From positions 6,138,001 through 6,202,000 of the forward strand of contig NC_052122.1 of assembly GCF_012273895.1 (NCBI RefSeq): 64,000 nt of DNA, in the 5' to 3' direction. This document shows, in pieces, positions 14,080-26,099 of this stretch. Origin of the DNA: Zerene cesonia. Lineage: Eukaryota > Arthropoda > Insecta > Lepidoptera > Pieridae. The position numbers and the translations under genes were made by a program. The notes below the pieces were generated by a model. It searched no databases. It was not told where the DNA came from and worked only from the letters and a program-made list of their open reading frames with translations. Position 1 is the stretch's first letter. The number at the start of each line of letters is the position of its first letter.

Positions 14080-14610
14080 GTCGAACAAACTATTTGTAAA
14101 ATGATAATGCAGTGAACACGGCAAGTGACAAAATCAAATTGAAACAATGCTTCGGTGGAAAGAGGGCCGGAGTCGGACCAACATCGGCACCAAATATTGA
14201 CCGGCGTTCAACACGTTGAATTTCACCGCGAAAAACATTCACAAACAAAATAATTACGCTCCGGCCGAACCGGGACCGAAGCGCAGACAATATAGTTCAC
14301 AAATTAGTTTGGCAGCGCAAAAATTTCATTGAATGATTCCGATGGCGAGCGCCGTGATGTATTAATATTTATTGCCTTACAAATTAAAGATAACACTGAC
14401 ATCGCCCGCGGCGTTATTTTGCACCGCGAATTTTTTACTCGCACAATATTCGTATTATTAAAACGGCCGCTAATCGGTAGCGAAACTTTTATTAATGGCC
14501 GTAGCCTTTTTTAATTTGTAATAAAAACGGTGCGTTTGCGTCCGGTACGCAGCTTGATCGATACGAAATTATTCTCGATAAATTATGCAGCGTCGAGACT
14601 TTAATTTATT
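14080..14610. promoter_or_regulatory. Candidate conserved regulatory element
   Basis: About 500 bp of high-complexity DNA carrying many CpGs alongside AT-rich homeodomain- or Caudal-like cores (TTTATTAATGG, TTATTATT, CTAATCGG). An imperfect inverted repeat sits inside: acggccgctaa at 14463-14473 against ttaatggccgt at 14492-14502, two mismatches in 11. Opposed frames of 66 and 61 codons cross it without domain signal. It has the strongest enhancer-like texture in the left half, but this is inference. Confidence 0.3.
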
Positions 14611-15359
14611 GTACTTTATTTTCAGCGTATATTTGTTTCAATAAAATAAAGTGGGAATTGTCGAAGATTAACGGCTTTTACGCTTGATATGATTTCAGAT
14701 ATATTCGTGAGGACGCTGTTTTTGTTACTTTCGAAAATTATTAAGAAAATGCATTGGATTCAATATAACGTTTATCTTTAATAGCTAATTGAGAAAAGGA
14801 CACCTTGTGAGTAATAAATATTTTACTAATAATTGAATTTTTAATTGAAAAAAAAAATGTAATTCCATTTCATCAAAATTGACGAGAGTATTTCATTCAG
14901 TAATAAAATTATGTTCTTAGCAGATATTATAATAACTATCATGTTTTATAAGTACAATAATTCATAAGATATCAAATACTTTATATCCTAGCAAATAAAT
15001 GATGCTATAGTAGCTATCACAAGACCGGTATGTCCCAATGAGCCTTTATTAAAAAAAACATACATAATTAATGATAATTACAATGCACACTTTGTATATA
15101 ATTGGCCTCATAATTACATTACAATTTAAGGTCGGCTGTACAAACGAAGCAAAGCGATTCGCACGATCTGATAACAAAATATACATGGCACGTGTATTTA
15201 ACACGGATATCGCGGATAATAATATAATTGTAGTCGTAATTAAATGAAGCGTTTAAAGGACGCTTTAGCAGTCTAATCCTAGATAACCGGCGATGCGTTT
15301 GCGTGTTTCGCGCTCCTGACCGCACTCGTGGCTTTCATTCCAAACTACACTGATATTAT
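14611..15359. other. Non-coding A+T-rich stretch
   Basis: No gene or repeat recognised. A modest CpG-containing segment at about 15120-15320 is crossed by a 68-codon minus frame without motifs. Confidence 0.4.
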
Positions 15360-15512
15360 AGAGTGGAAAGATTTGTTTGTAATGGTTTTACACACACACT
15401 ACTGGGCCGATTTGAAAAATTCTTTCACCATAAGAAAGCTGAAACGTCTCTGGTTGACATAGGCTATATATGTACCACGACGAAGCCGGGGCGAACAGCT
15501 TGTATATTATAA
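15360..15512. mobile_element. LINE/RTE-type 3'-end repeat fragment
   Basis: The string 'gggccgatttgaaaaattctttcaccat' (written here in full only as its first 20 bases, gggccgatttgaaaaattct, at about 15402), then 'gacataggctatat' and 'gaagccggggcgaac', follows the order of a common lepidopteran repeat: a match to an 'accgatttgaaaaattctttc' core, a 'gacataggctat' core and a G+C-rich end. I recognise the family from memory, not from a search. It is a fragment with no coding part. Confidence 0.6.
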
Positions 15513-18213
15513 TCACCTTTAATAATGCTGCGTTTGTTTGTTTTTAAAAATGACACGAATTTAATGATATTTTTCTGACTATTTATATCGTCGGTTTTAT
15601 CAAATATTGAAAATGCTTATGAGAGAGTTTCTTTTCTATAACTCCTATTTCTGTAGTATAATCATAGACTGTTAAATTGAAAGATTAGATCTTTGGGTAA
15701 TTTACGATCAATACTGAAATGAGTTGATTCTATGAATAGTTGTTTGGAATGTATAATAGTTAGAGCTTATCTTTTAAAACAGAAATACAATACAATTTTA
15801 GATTTTTATAAAATAAGTAGATACCTATTACTCTCATAAAATCTGTAAAGCCAGAAACAATGTGGATAATTGAGTAAAATTTAAAAGAGATAATTTAGCG
15901 TAATTCAAATATTACATGACAAAGTTTTCACGTAATAATTAATTTAAATAAACTGGGAACTCCACACCAACTGCAACGCGAGCTCCTAAACTCGCAGCAG
16001 ACGCATATTGTAATTAATTACTATAATACATACGTGAATAACAAACAAACACCTCTAATACGATTTATCGTATTAGCGGTTTAAGGATTTCGTATGAAGG
16101 ATATTTGACACACATCCTTTTTACGATGTAAACAAATTTAAAATAAATTCCAAATCAATACATCCGATTCAATGATTAATATTCCCAACACGATTATGGA
16201 AAAGCGTGAACCAATCGTACAAGTTACAAACGTTATAAATTACACTTCATAAACATCGATCGGCTACTTGTATGACATCTCAATCTAGAGTCCAGTGTAT
16301 AGGCGTTTGGTCTGAATTTATGCACGTCAACTTGAAAAAAGGCAGCTACCCCCCGATGTAGCGCCTCGTGTATTTTTTACATTTGCAACGACGTAACTTT
16401 GCTATGGTACGACTTTTGCATTTTTCACAGTTTTGTACTGCAAGCACTACATGTTACGTAATTTATATGTATTCGGTGTGCGTTTCGATCGAACACTATT
16501 GTAGCGTGACGTATTTGGCGAAGTTCTCAGCATTAAGGGAGTGTGATGACGATGCTTCACGGAGTTACCATCGACTCTGAAGCAATTATGAATTCTTGGA
16601 TAGATGATAAGTACGAGGTCATTCTTATTTATTGCACTGCATTTTTTTTTCATTTGTTAGTCGGTGCTTTAATAATTAGTATATAAACAATTGTGTATAG
16701 ATAGACGATGCAACATGTCACATTTGTATATTCACGATAAAAATGTTAAAGAATGTAGCTATCTGGAGTATACAAAACAAACAAATTTAAGTATTTATCT
16801 TAATAGTCACGCATTAAAAGCCAAAACTTAGTAGAGTTGATAATTGCAAGTTTTACAATGGCACCGAAATAGTGAGCACCGTTATTGCAAAATCCATATA
16901 CCATTGAGTGAAAAAACCGAAACGCAATATAAGGACTGGCTTAAAATCGTCCGCTAGGAAAAAATCTCTGTGTCAAAAGTGAATAACAGCTCTTGTAATA
17001 ACGAATTTGAAATCCAACTATCGAGTGCCTCGCCTTCCTTTGATAGACATTGGATAATCGGCTTATTTCAATGCCTGTAGGCCAAACGATATGCCTGGGA
17101 TACTAAATTTCTGTAAATAATAAACGTTACTTCGTTTACTTGTTAGGCGGATAGTGCCTTCATACTGTCATAATGTTTTCATCACTGTACGTATGCTATA
17201 ATTTCACGGACAAACCTTGTGATTATTTTGTAATAGTACATATTGCAACTGATATACTTCCTTTTTCTTCTAATACCATATTTTATGGTGAATTACAGCG
17301 ATAACAGTGTGATTGTCTAATAAACATTCAACCATCCAGGCATACAATATTCTATTATGTTGTATCATAACATGTATGCGATATACAATCCTATATAACA
17401 ACCGTACTCATTGAAAATTGAAAATTTACATATAATAGCAATATATAATACAGTACATATCACTTTTATACAACAAACATAACATGTTCGTATAATATAA
17501 TGTAGGAGGTAAATGTATCCGGAATCCAGAGTAGGTAAATGTCGTAGATCAATTAAACCAGGTCGGACGCGTACGGGACACGAAATTAAAAGCTAAAGTT
17601 CGTTACCGCCGAGTTATCGTTTCAATTGAAAGAAACTTGTTACGTCTATGTCGCTATGATTCCAATTTCAGAGCGGATCCGTCGCCTTGATTGCCTCACA
17701 GTGTACCACTTGATAGATACCTGATTCATTTCTTTTGGCGTCTATTATCTTTGCGCAAAAACATTCGAATGCATTTTCACTTTACATTACCAGTACATAT
17801 TTATAGAACTGATAACTGAACAACTATCTAACTAAAGATAATTACCGCCGCTATTTCTTTAAAATCATTATGTTCTAAATAGTGTTTAAAATATAAGAAA
17901 AACGGAAAGCAAGTATAAAACATTTATATGTATATATACGTGACAGAAGTGTTTTTATCTTGATAATTAAATACGAAATATCTATGATTGTATATCTAAT
18001 AATAAATAGCGAATAAACTTTATAAGCGCGTTTCCAGTAATGTCACGTAATAGTTAAGCCTGGATGTATTTGCTACAATCGCACCAGACTTAAATTCCAT
18101 CAAAGTATTATTTACTACGCTAGAGCGTAAGACAAGCTGGTCCTATATGAAACGAAAAGGTTGGGAATCTGAATAAAATCACACAGTTCCGTTTTATGTC
18201 GTATTGTGGGTAT
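15513..18213. other. Non-coding stretch with a small CpG patch
   Basis: Mostly A+T-rich DNA. A higher-complexity patch at about 17540-17705 (ggtcggacgcgtacgggaca onward) could be regulatory. Opposed frames of 70 and 68 codons at 16368-16653 overlap each other and show no motif. A perfect inverted repeat at 16055-16076 is listed separately. Confidence 0.4.
16055..16076. repeat. Perfect 10-bp inverted repeat
   Basis: Arm ctaatacgat (16055-16064) and its exact complement atcgtattag (16067-16076) flank just two bases (tt). With so short a spacer it resembles a dyad protein-binding site more than an RNA hairpin. A 10-bp perfect dyad is less common than chance would usually give in 64 kb of mixed composition, although A+T bias helps. 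Confidence 0.7.
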
Positions 18214-18400
18214 ACTAGCTGTGCCGTGCGGTAGCACCTGCACAATCCCTGGACAAAAGAAATACTATCTTTACCTTATGTGTTATTCCGGTACATACGC
18301 TACATCAGTACTATCATCAATCCATTCAGTACTTTTTACGTGAAAGAATAACAGACTTTCAATTCATACTTACAAACTTTCACGTAAATCATATTAGTAA
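18214..18400 (-). mobile_element. Degenerate copy of the 'gcagctagt' repeat family
   Basis: Begins with actagctgtgccgtgcggta and ends with caaactttcacgtaaatcat then attagta, the inverted layout of the copies at 37543, 42067, 46723 and 60774. The middle keeps 'ttccggtacat' and 'cagtactttttacgtgaaag'. It is more diverged than those copies and so probably older. The strand is given by taking 'ctaatattataaa' as the start and 'gcagctagt' as the end. Confidence 0.65.
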
Positions 18401-19654
18401 CACTTTAATCTCTATGTAGACGATACCATACATAGCTATAACCTTAATAATTAATTGTTAAAACAATTGCCAGCAAGTGTTGCTAGTTTTTGGAATAATT
18501 AGTATGAAAAAAAATAATAGCAGATAAACTGTTAACACTTACGAGAGTACGACGCAACATTTTTCAATTAGTTCACATTTTTAACAATATTTTTATCCAA
18601 AGTCACTTGAGCTTCTAATACGACTGCATATAAAAATAACTCGATTGAAACAAATTGTTAAAATGTAATCATTATTCAGCATCATAAGGCTGCATTTTGA
18701 GTACTTTGAAAGAGCTTCGCTTTTATTTATGATAGCTCATTTAAGAGGATTAATTTTCTGGATAAAGTAGTTTTAGACTGTTTATCTCGTTAAAAGCGTT
18801 TTCTTTGCTGAATTGTAAAGGAAGTTGATTCACTGTAGTTCATGTCAAAGAGATACCACTATTCTGTTGCAGTTCATAGAAAAATATGTTATCTACATTG
18901 CTTTACTTGAAGGTAGATATTCTATTACAAGGGTTGGTAGAGCAGCATTGAATTGTGAACATTTCTATAATTTATTAAGTAATAATCCTAAGGATGTGGA
19001 GCTATAATTTTTTTTAATAATTAAGATTGTTGAATTATATTAAAAAAAAAATAACTGCTATATGTACTTATATTACCTGATTGACCGAAGGACTATTATT
19101 CGGGCGGATGAATGCGACAATGTATGTCCATCAATTGGCACGCCGTTAGACATTCTGACATAAGAGGAGTCATTGTAATCATCCGTATATGGTAGTGTTA
19201 TCAAAAAAGTAGTGTAGAAGTTAACAAAATGATGCACTAATTAAAGAAAACGGGATATGGAGTGTGGAATTGAAATAAAAAAAATGCCAGTCGGGTTTTT
19301 TGTTCTATAATTATAATTTTTTTAAATATATAATAACATTAAGACACGAAGCGAGATAGGAAGCCATCGAAACACCAACCATGCCTCGCCGAGTATAACA
19401 AACTGCTCTTGTCACATTAGATCAAGCTCAGATATTTAGGGGCATTATATATGAGATACAGTATGTACGTATTTCTATGTTATGTAATTACAATAAGTGA
19501 AACTTTATAATATTTTATACTTTAGATTGATTATACACAATTTCAGTATTAGAAGCGGGGGATGCATAATGTAAATGTTCGTAAACGTTCACGTTATTAT
19601 TTTCAAAGAAATTATAACGACGTTCTATACATTTTAATTAAAATATTTAAATCA
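18401..19654. other. Non-coding A+T-rich stretch
   Basis: No gene recognised. A 60-codon plus frame at 18825-19007 has no motif. A slightly more complex segment lies at about 19085-19190. Confidence 0.4.
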
Positions 19655-19852
19655 TACTAATATTATAAATGTGAAAGTTTTTGCTTGGATGTTTGTCGCG
19701 CTGAAACTTCTAAACGGATTTTGATGAAATTTGGTATAGAGACAGGGTATGAGCTGACTTGGGTGATAGACTACCATTTATCCCGATTAAATGCTCCCTT
19801 GTGATAAAATATTAACCTTGATATCCGGACGGAGCTGGGCCGAGCGTCTAGT
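19655..19852 (+). mobile_element. RTE-type repeat, 'tactaatattataaa' family
   Basis: Starts tactaatattataaatgtga and runs through 'aaacggattttgatgaaatttgg' (first 20 bases aaacggattttgatgaaatt) to 'ggacggagctgggccgagcg' and 'tctagt'. This is a typical lepidopteran LINE-3'-end-like module: a degenerate 'accgattttgatgaaatttgg' core and a G+C-rich tail before CTAGT. It is a sister type to the 'ggtgaaaccgcgggg' family found elsewhere in the window. Non-coding and fragmentary. Confidence 0.7.
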
Positions 19853-20489
19853 TTTAAACATAAGTACGTTGTTAGGAAACAAGAGTGATATTTTTTACTA
19901 ACTTTTACAGTACGCGAACACGAAGAATTATCTAGTTTATTTGTCTTTTTGTTGCTATTTAAACGACATTTAAATATAGGTTATTAATTTTATGACAGCT
20001 AGGACGAATATAGGTTGGCATATCGAGCAATTTTTATTGTTGGAAGTAAACAAGTAATTCAAAACAAGGTGAATACTTGACATTCATAGTTTTTGTATGC
20101 GTGCATGAAATAATCGTTTTCCATTTATTATATTTTATTTTATGATTATTATTATAGAAGACAACTACTACTAAGGTTGAAGCGTATACCTGCGTGGGTT
20201 CGCCGCACTTCAAATGTATATTTCTATTATTATGATAATGTTTAGACTTTAGTCATAAAATAACATTTCTGTTGTAGCGTTTATATTGCTATTTCAATAA
20301 GTGATTTCTGATAAAACTACAAGTAGACATTTATCTTGATTCACTACGCGTATCCAACAACCGGCGAAGAAATGTTTCAATTTAGATTATATTGCTTTTT
20401 CAATTAATTGTAAATGTTAAAGAAGAGCGATGCTAATATCATTTTCGTGAATAGCTGTGCACGCGGTTTTACTTACGTATTACATTATG
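19853..20489. other. Non-coding A+T-rich stretch
   Basis: No gene or repeat recognised. Confidence 0.4.
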
Positions 20490-20615
20490 TTATATAGCCT
20501 TCCTCAGTAAATGGGCTATCTAACAATGAAAGAATTTTTCAAATCGGACTAGTAGCTCCTGAGACTAGCGTGTCCAACCAAACTAAGAAACTCTTCAGCT
20601 TCATAATTTTATTAG
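20490..20615 (+). mobile_element. LINE/RTE-type 3'-end repeat fragment
   Basis: Contains 'cagtaaatgggctatctaac', 'gaaagaatttttcaaatcgg', 'agtagctcctgaga' and 'actcttcagcttcataat' in that order, which I recognise as a frequent lepidopteran retroelement tail ending in TATAATATTAGT-like sequence. No coding part is present. The family name is not assigned. Confidence 0.65.
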
Positions 20616-21202
20616 AGATTTATTTCGAATTGCTTTATTTGAACAAATAAGAACTCCTTTATTGGTTTCTTTGCAATTTCGACACACAGTTGTAATAGTG
20701 ATTATCTTCTAGAATAGGCGAAGACGTGTCAAGCGGATAGTAGTATGTAAAATATAGTTAGTTTGGTCGGCGGACGCCTAGAGGTGGGCAAGTTATATAA
20801 AACCTATGCATATTTTAGTTTACGCGCCATGTCTAATGCTTTATTCAGATTTACATTGCGAAGTCTCGGCTAGCGGTATTGAGTGTACATAATGTATATG
20901 GTATAAGGCCATGTGGAGTACAACACTATGATATTCATATACCTAAGTAAGGCGAAATTTTAGTTGAAATTCCAGCTGATATAATAAAGCTATTTTGTTA
21001 TAAAATCTAGAAAAACAATGGTTATAAAGTGTATATTGTCGGTAATAGATACATCGAAACTTCGAAACTATTTGTTAGCGTAATTGAGTAGAATTATTAT
21101 CAGTGAGTAACTTAAGAATAAATTTGTAGAAAATTTTAGTTCTTGAAAATGAGAGGTGGAACTTTGCAACAATTTTGGCAATCTTATACTTAAATTATGA
21201 AC
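20616..21202. other. Non-coding A+T-rich stretch
   Basis: Nothing recognised. A short CpG string (ggtcggcggacgcctagagg) lies near 20766. Confidence 0.4.
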
Positions 21203-21246
21203 GTTCCGATGATGACATCGGAACATATCCCAATAATGATATTGGG
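21203..21246. repeat. Two adjacent perfect hairpins with the same ATGA loop
   Basis: Hairpin 1: gttccgatg (21203-21211), loop atga, catcggaac (21216-21224), 9 bp perfect. Hairpin 2: cccaata (21229-21235), loop atga, tattggg (21240-21246), 7 bp perfect. Four bases separate them. A weaker third one follows (ttgt, loop atcg, acaa, 21247-21258). The region also lies in a 74-codon plus frame starting at 21197, for which I see no function. The arrangement could be a structured RNA element, paired protein-binding dyads, or the product of template switching. Confidence 0.8.
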
Positions 21247-21258
21247 TTGTATCGACAA

Positions 21259-22589
21259 ATCAATTAGACTGTGGTTGCGTATAAGCTTTATTCAGGCTAA
21301 AATATCTAGTTATCATACTGTATTAAATATCACAAATAGGATGTATCAATTTCAATATAATCAGCATTTTTCTACACACGAACTTAATTATATTACATTT
21401 GCATTTAACAATAGCTATTAAAATTTTAATAGAGAACATTTAACCTTTATGATTTCTCGTTAACTGTAAATTAAAATCAATTAAAAATCAAATGCTCATT
21501 ACATATGTTATCGCTTTGATATTTATACTGCAGCTTGCGATATAATATTATTGATAAAATAAACAGGTGTCAATGAACAAAAAAACCAAACATGGCTAGA
21601 GAATAGTTTTATCCAAGTGGAGCAAATTAGTTATCAATTGCACATTAATTATCAATTTAAACTGCATATAATAATACATATGTTGTCTTAAGAGATTGTA
21701 CCTTAATTCACGAAATTGCATATATATGTTAAAACAATTGCCTGCGATTTAAAGTATTATTTTTCGTAAGACTGTTAAGACGGGGAGGAGGTTGTCAGTC
21801 GACGAGGCCCCGATAAGCGGGGCTCCTAGGTTATTTTTGTAGAAACAAACCTAAACCATACATTGAAATCCTTTCTCACATCGATAGATTATAATCGATA
21901 TAAGAGTGTCACGGGTCCCAATTTGTCGATCTTATAGAAACGTATAGGAATTTAATGGTCCTTATGATTTTAGATGACGAAATATATAAAACTTATGCTT
22001 TTTTAGTTTCAGTACATTTATTTTTATGTTATCATATTGTCAGAAAATTCAATTTCTCAAGATTCCGCTACTATAACATCAAGTACGTGACATTTTACTG
22101 ATGTTATTATTATAGACGTCGTCCTAAATATTAATTGGGCAGCTTTTATATTAATATTGCTAAGTTTTAAATCCAGCACGGAACACGTTCCGCGTACATT
22201 GTACGGAATGACCTTTACGTTATCGTATAATTTATTGATGCGAGCGACTTCCTTCGTAATAAATATTGAACGAAATGTACAAATTGTATTTCAATATATC
22301 TACCAGCTTTAATTTTTAAGATCCTTATTGTGCTTTGTGATAAAAAACAACAACTAAATACATATTGTAGTGAATTATGAAAAGTTCAACATTAGTGTTG
22401 GTGATGGCACTGATAAAAACAATTATATTGGTATTATAAACAACCATTCGTTACAAAGCTTAAAAATTATACAACATTCGCGTTAACCTCTCATAGTAAC
22501 CTCATTCTATTTTTTAATTTATAAAACCCACCTGAGGCATTTCAGATTAGCGTTCCACGTAAAAAGTGGTCACCCATATAATATTTTCA
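21259..22589. other. Non-coding A+T-rich stretch with a G+C hairpin
   Basis: Unique A+T-rich DNA. At about 21805-21830 a G+C-rich hairpin (gccccg, loop ataag, cggggc) stands out. It does not fit the histone mRNA 3' stem-loop consensus. Paired palindromes at 22179-22205 are listed separately. Confidence 0.4.
22179..22205. repeat. Two abutting palindromes
   Basis: cggaac-ac-gttccg (22179-22192) is followed with no gap by cgtaca-t-tgtacg (22193-22205). Each has 6-bp perfect arms. The first resembles a hormone-receptor-type inverted repeat only loosely, and the spacing does not match a known insect element. Confidence 0.6.
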
Positions 22590-23125
22590 CAAAGTTCAAA
22601 AGCGAATAGGACAGAAAGGAGGCCGTTTAAAGATTGCTCCATAATGCAAGCGCCGCGTCAAAGAGATAGAAATTAGCGCTGTAGGCTCCTCTCATGGCGC
22701 CGGGTTTCAATCGCAGATTTGGCGGATCTGTGGTAGCCGATACGTCCGATAACGACAAGGGTATTATCTTGAGAGTGAAGGAGTGTTAGTCGTGATGGCG
22801 TGCATTTTGTATGAGCCCACGCCGGTGAGTGAGAGAGAGCGCCCGAGAGGGACGCCCTGTGGATCTACATTTAAAGCGCATTGTAAGCAAGCGCATTATT
22901 AATGTATCTATTTTAGTTGTTGGGGAGTACCGGCGCGCCGGGCTGCCAGGAGCGAACCGACTTATTCATGCTTCATGCATACACCATTCATATTTGATTC
23001 CTTTTAATTCCAGCCGTCTTTCGTCTGGGTACTCGTTGGTGACGTTTCATTTAGCGAGCACGTGTAGGGCACGTCGCTCTTATGAATACGTTAATGCTCC
23101 AAACTCTTTGACTTTTATGTAGTTT
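22590..23125. promoter_or_regulatory. CpG-rich patch with small ORF and splice-donor-like site
   Basis: High-complexity DNA rich in CpG. It holds a 31-codon plus ORF at 22694-22789 with ordinary-looking composition, a second ATG at 22795, and a strong donor-like gtgagt at 22825-22830 immediately after a 10-codon frame from that ATG. A further 97-codon plus frame lies at 22829-23122. None matches a domain I know. The patch could be a promoter with a first exon of an unseen gene or non-coding transcript, or an enhancer. Confidence 0.25.
22694..22789 (+). CDS. Possible small ORF, unrecognised
   Basis: A 31-residue frame starting MAPGFNRRFGG and ending RVKEC, with balanced composition unlike the low-complexity frames elsewhere. 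No signal peptide, membrane segment or motif is seen. The start context (ctcATGG) is only partly favourable. It sits within a CpG-rich patch, which lowers stop density. Evidence for translation is absent; it is recorded because it is too short for routine gene calling. Confidence 0.08.
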   Translation: MAPGFNRRFGGSVVADTSDNDKGIILRVKEC

Positions 23126-23545
23126 AAATTTCGACTACCTTTCGCTCTTTGTCTATTAGGTATTGTTTTATTCATTCGTGACGTGCTGTGAATTAAGGCC
23201 TTTATTTTTTACAATTTTCATTCTCTGTTGTGATTATATAAGCTTAACAATTCTTTTGTATGTAAAAACGTATTTTAAGTCTGATCTAAAATTTTTTGAT
23301 ATTCTTTTTTTACTAGAACCTAACCTTTTCATTCGCACCACAAATATTACTCATGTGTATAAGCTATAGCTAAACTATTTAGTACAAAATAAATTCGTAT
23401 TAAATATTTATCACCAAGTGTTGTACAAAACGGCAGTTGAATGATACGCATTAAATAGATACAGAAGCGATATAAAAAAGGAAAACATTTAACAAACGCA
23501 CAAACCAAGGCGGCAAAGTCCTCGTTCACAAAGGCTCATACTACA
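23126..23545. other. Non-coding A+T-rich stretch
   Basis: Nothing recognised. Short A+T-rich frames on both strands overlap. Confidence 0.4.
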
Positions 23546-23800
23546 CATTTCTCTAAAAAAAACCGCGCGCGAGCGCAAACTGCACCCCGAGAGCAATTCA
23601 AATGGCTCGACCCGCACCTACGTACATAAGTTATTAAAAAAAGTGTGCCTTTGCCGTAGGTTTTAATAAAAATAGTCGTCTCGCGCAACCCTTTGTCAGA
23701 ACATCAGAGGAGCTTGTACCATACCTCTATTAATATGAGGCCTGCCTCCAAGACGTGCAGGGACGTACTCACGCCTATTATTAACTGGCTTTCCTCCAGT
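23546..23800. promoter_or_regulatory. Candidate regulatory patch
   Basis: CpG-rich strings (accgcgcgcgagcgcaaact at about 23561) and high complexity continue to about 23790. The minus strand reads ggcgtgagtacg near 23766-23777, a donor-like string, but such strings are expected by chance. No domain or repeat is recognised. Confidence 0.2.
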
Positions 23801-26099
23801 GCATTTCATTATCATAAATATTCCTGATCTGTGCGGAGGTAACAGTTTAATTGGCACGCATATTGAGCCAGATCACTCATTGTGTTTGGTATGCCTGCTG
23901 CTACTAGACAGGAATACAGTATTCGGTTCCTATGTTCTGGTCAAGGATGTGTTACAAACAAATAAAACGTGTTATCGCATTTGCAGTATGATAGTATTTT
24001 CTAATCAAATCCACATTTTTATTAATGAAAAAATGTATTTAACGTACTTTCTACAAATAAGAAACAACTATAAAACCAATATAAATACGCACAATTGACA
24101 ATAAAATCAAACGTAAGCGTAAAACGCGCCCGACCAGGAAAAAAAAGGTTACTAAAAAAGTTTGTATTTAATATTTCGGCTCTGTGCAAACGCGTCAAGC
24201 GTACCTCGTCACTATTTCTGTGTGACACGAATGAATGGACCTAACACACACCTAAGATCCTTTCGTGAAGCCAAAGCATCGCGAATATTGCGACATTTGC
24301 ACTCTTGCTATGCAAATATTATGCTCAGACTCAAACTATACACACTGCTTCAAAACTCTATTTCTAATGTAAACAAACATTTTATACAAATAATGTTAAT
24401 TGCAATATTTGAATAAATATGTTGAGGGTTTTACAGATATTCTGATTATTTAATTCGGTCACTATATTTTGAGGTCATTTGACACCCATCCCATTGATTT
24501 CGGTTATATTTACAAAATAAACCTTACTATTGTAGGTAATAAGATCTAATTCGTCTTTAAAGACGTTTAAGTTTCAATTCGTAACTCAATATGAAATTGA
24601 TAAGTAGATATAAACTGCGCAGGTGCGTTCAACTTCTTTATCCGAACATAATTCATGGATGAAAATCAACAGAGTTTTCTTTCATTCATACGCACTAAAG
24701 GTTAAAACGCTGTCATTGACGTAGACATTTTTTACATTACAAGTTTGACTACGCGTGTCTGAAACGAGTTAATTCAAGAAACTTCCTCTTGCTTTTTAGG
24801 ACTTTATCGCGCCATTTCAATGAACAGATTCGTTTTTAAGGTCAGTGTTTTTTATAGTAATATATCACTGTTTTTGTAGCATGTCTAGGATTGATTCATA
24901 AAATACAGATATAGCTACGTAATGCCGGATGTAAAAATAATATAAATAAATTAAAAATAAGTAAAAAATTATATTTAACTAATTCTATATCATTTCGCTT
25001 GCAACATTTAAAATTACTCGTCTAATAAGCGAATAGAAATGATTTCTGCCGAACGATAATTGATTATTTGTTTCCAATTAACGCGTTCTTTATTCAAATA
25101 GATTCATTTCGTTTTCTCTATTAACGTTGAATACAATTATTATTGTTTATAAGAGCACTTTCCTAGACGGAATAGCGTGTTACAAAACTAGCGAGTCGTT
25201 AATTGTGTAGTATCTGAGGGTTGGAGCGAAGCGTCCTCAAGATTTACATGCAAAACGATATCACGGATATGTAACGATAATGTTTTTTCATGGAAGGGTC
25301 ATACAATTTGCAGCATTTTTCATCTACCATCTTAACCTGCGCTCTGTAAGAACGCTCGCCATTAAAGCCCCTAATATTAACAGCGTAAAGTAGAAAATCG
25401 CGGTGTTAGTCACTACACACATCACTTAAGATATTAATGAGTGCATCCGTAATAGGCGAAACATTGATATGAAATTCAAATTTGTATCGCGGGTCGGAGC
25501 CAGCTCTTCTCCATATTTTAGTAGGCAGCAGAGTGTGAATTAGAGTCTTTTGTTAGCATTTAGAGCGTCAGTGTTGGAAAACAATGTTAAATCGGATCTT
25601 AATGTATGTTATTGTCTATGTGCGTATTTTATGCCTATTGTCTCATATATTATGAGTGAAATAGACGAAATGTTCTCACTGATAAATCGATGTCAGCTAT
25701 TATGTGCCGGGATACAATGATAGTTGTACTTTAAGTTGGATTTAGAACAGCTAGTCTTCTGTAAGTGCCATTGAATATAACTGCATAACCCACTACGGGT
25801 TCCTTTATGAAAATTTAATTGTAAAATAAGACTGGGAATTAAAGTATAATAATGAAGAATTCAGATAGCTTGTGTATTTGTTTATAAAATCATACTAAAA
25901 ATTAAGTAGACCATAATGTGTAAATATTAGATTGTGACGTATAATAAGCTATAGTTAGCAGTTGAATGGGTAAAATCGCGGGGTAGAGCTAGTAGATAGT
26001 GTATATATAACATCAGAGGATTATTATAATTATTACATTCATTTAATAAGTATTTCCCTTACACTAAAAACAGCGCTGCGCACTATGAACAACAAGTGA
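23801..26099. other. Non-coding stretch
   Basis: A+T-rich with minor G+C-richer islands (about 24115-24330 and 25200-25520). A 99-codon plus frame at 23799-24098 and an 84-codon one at 24162-24416 show no domain and are biased by local composition. No transposon is recognised. Confidence 0.4.

Noticed and set aside
21805..21830. G+C hairpin as histone mRNA 3' stem-loop
   Set aside because: Stem and loop sequence do not fit the conserved histone element and no histone gene is near.
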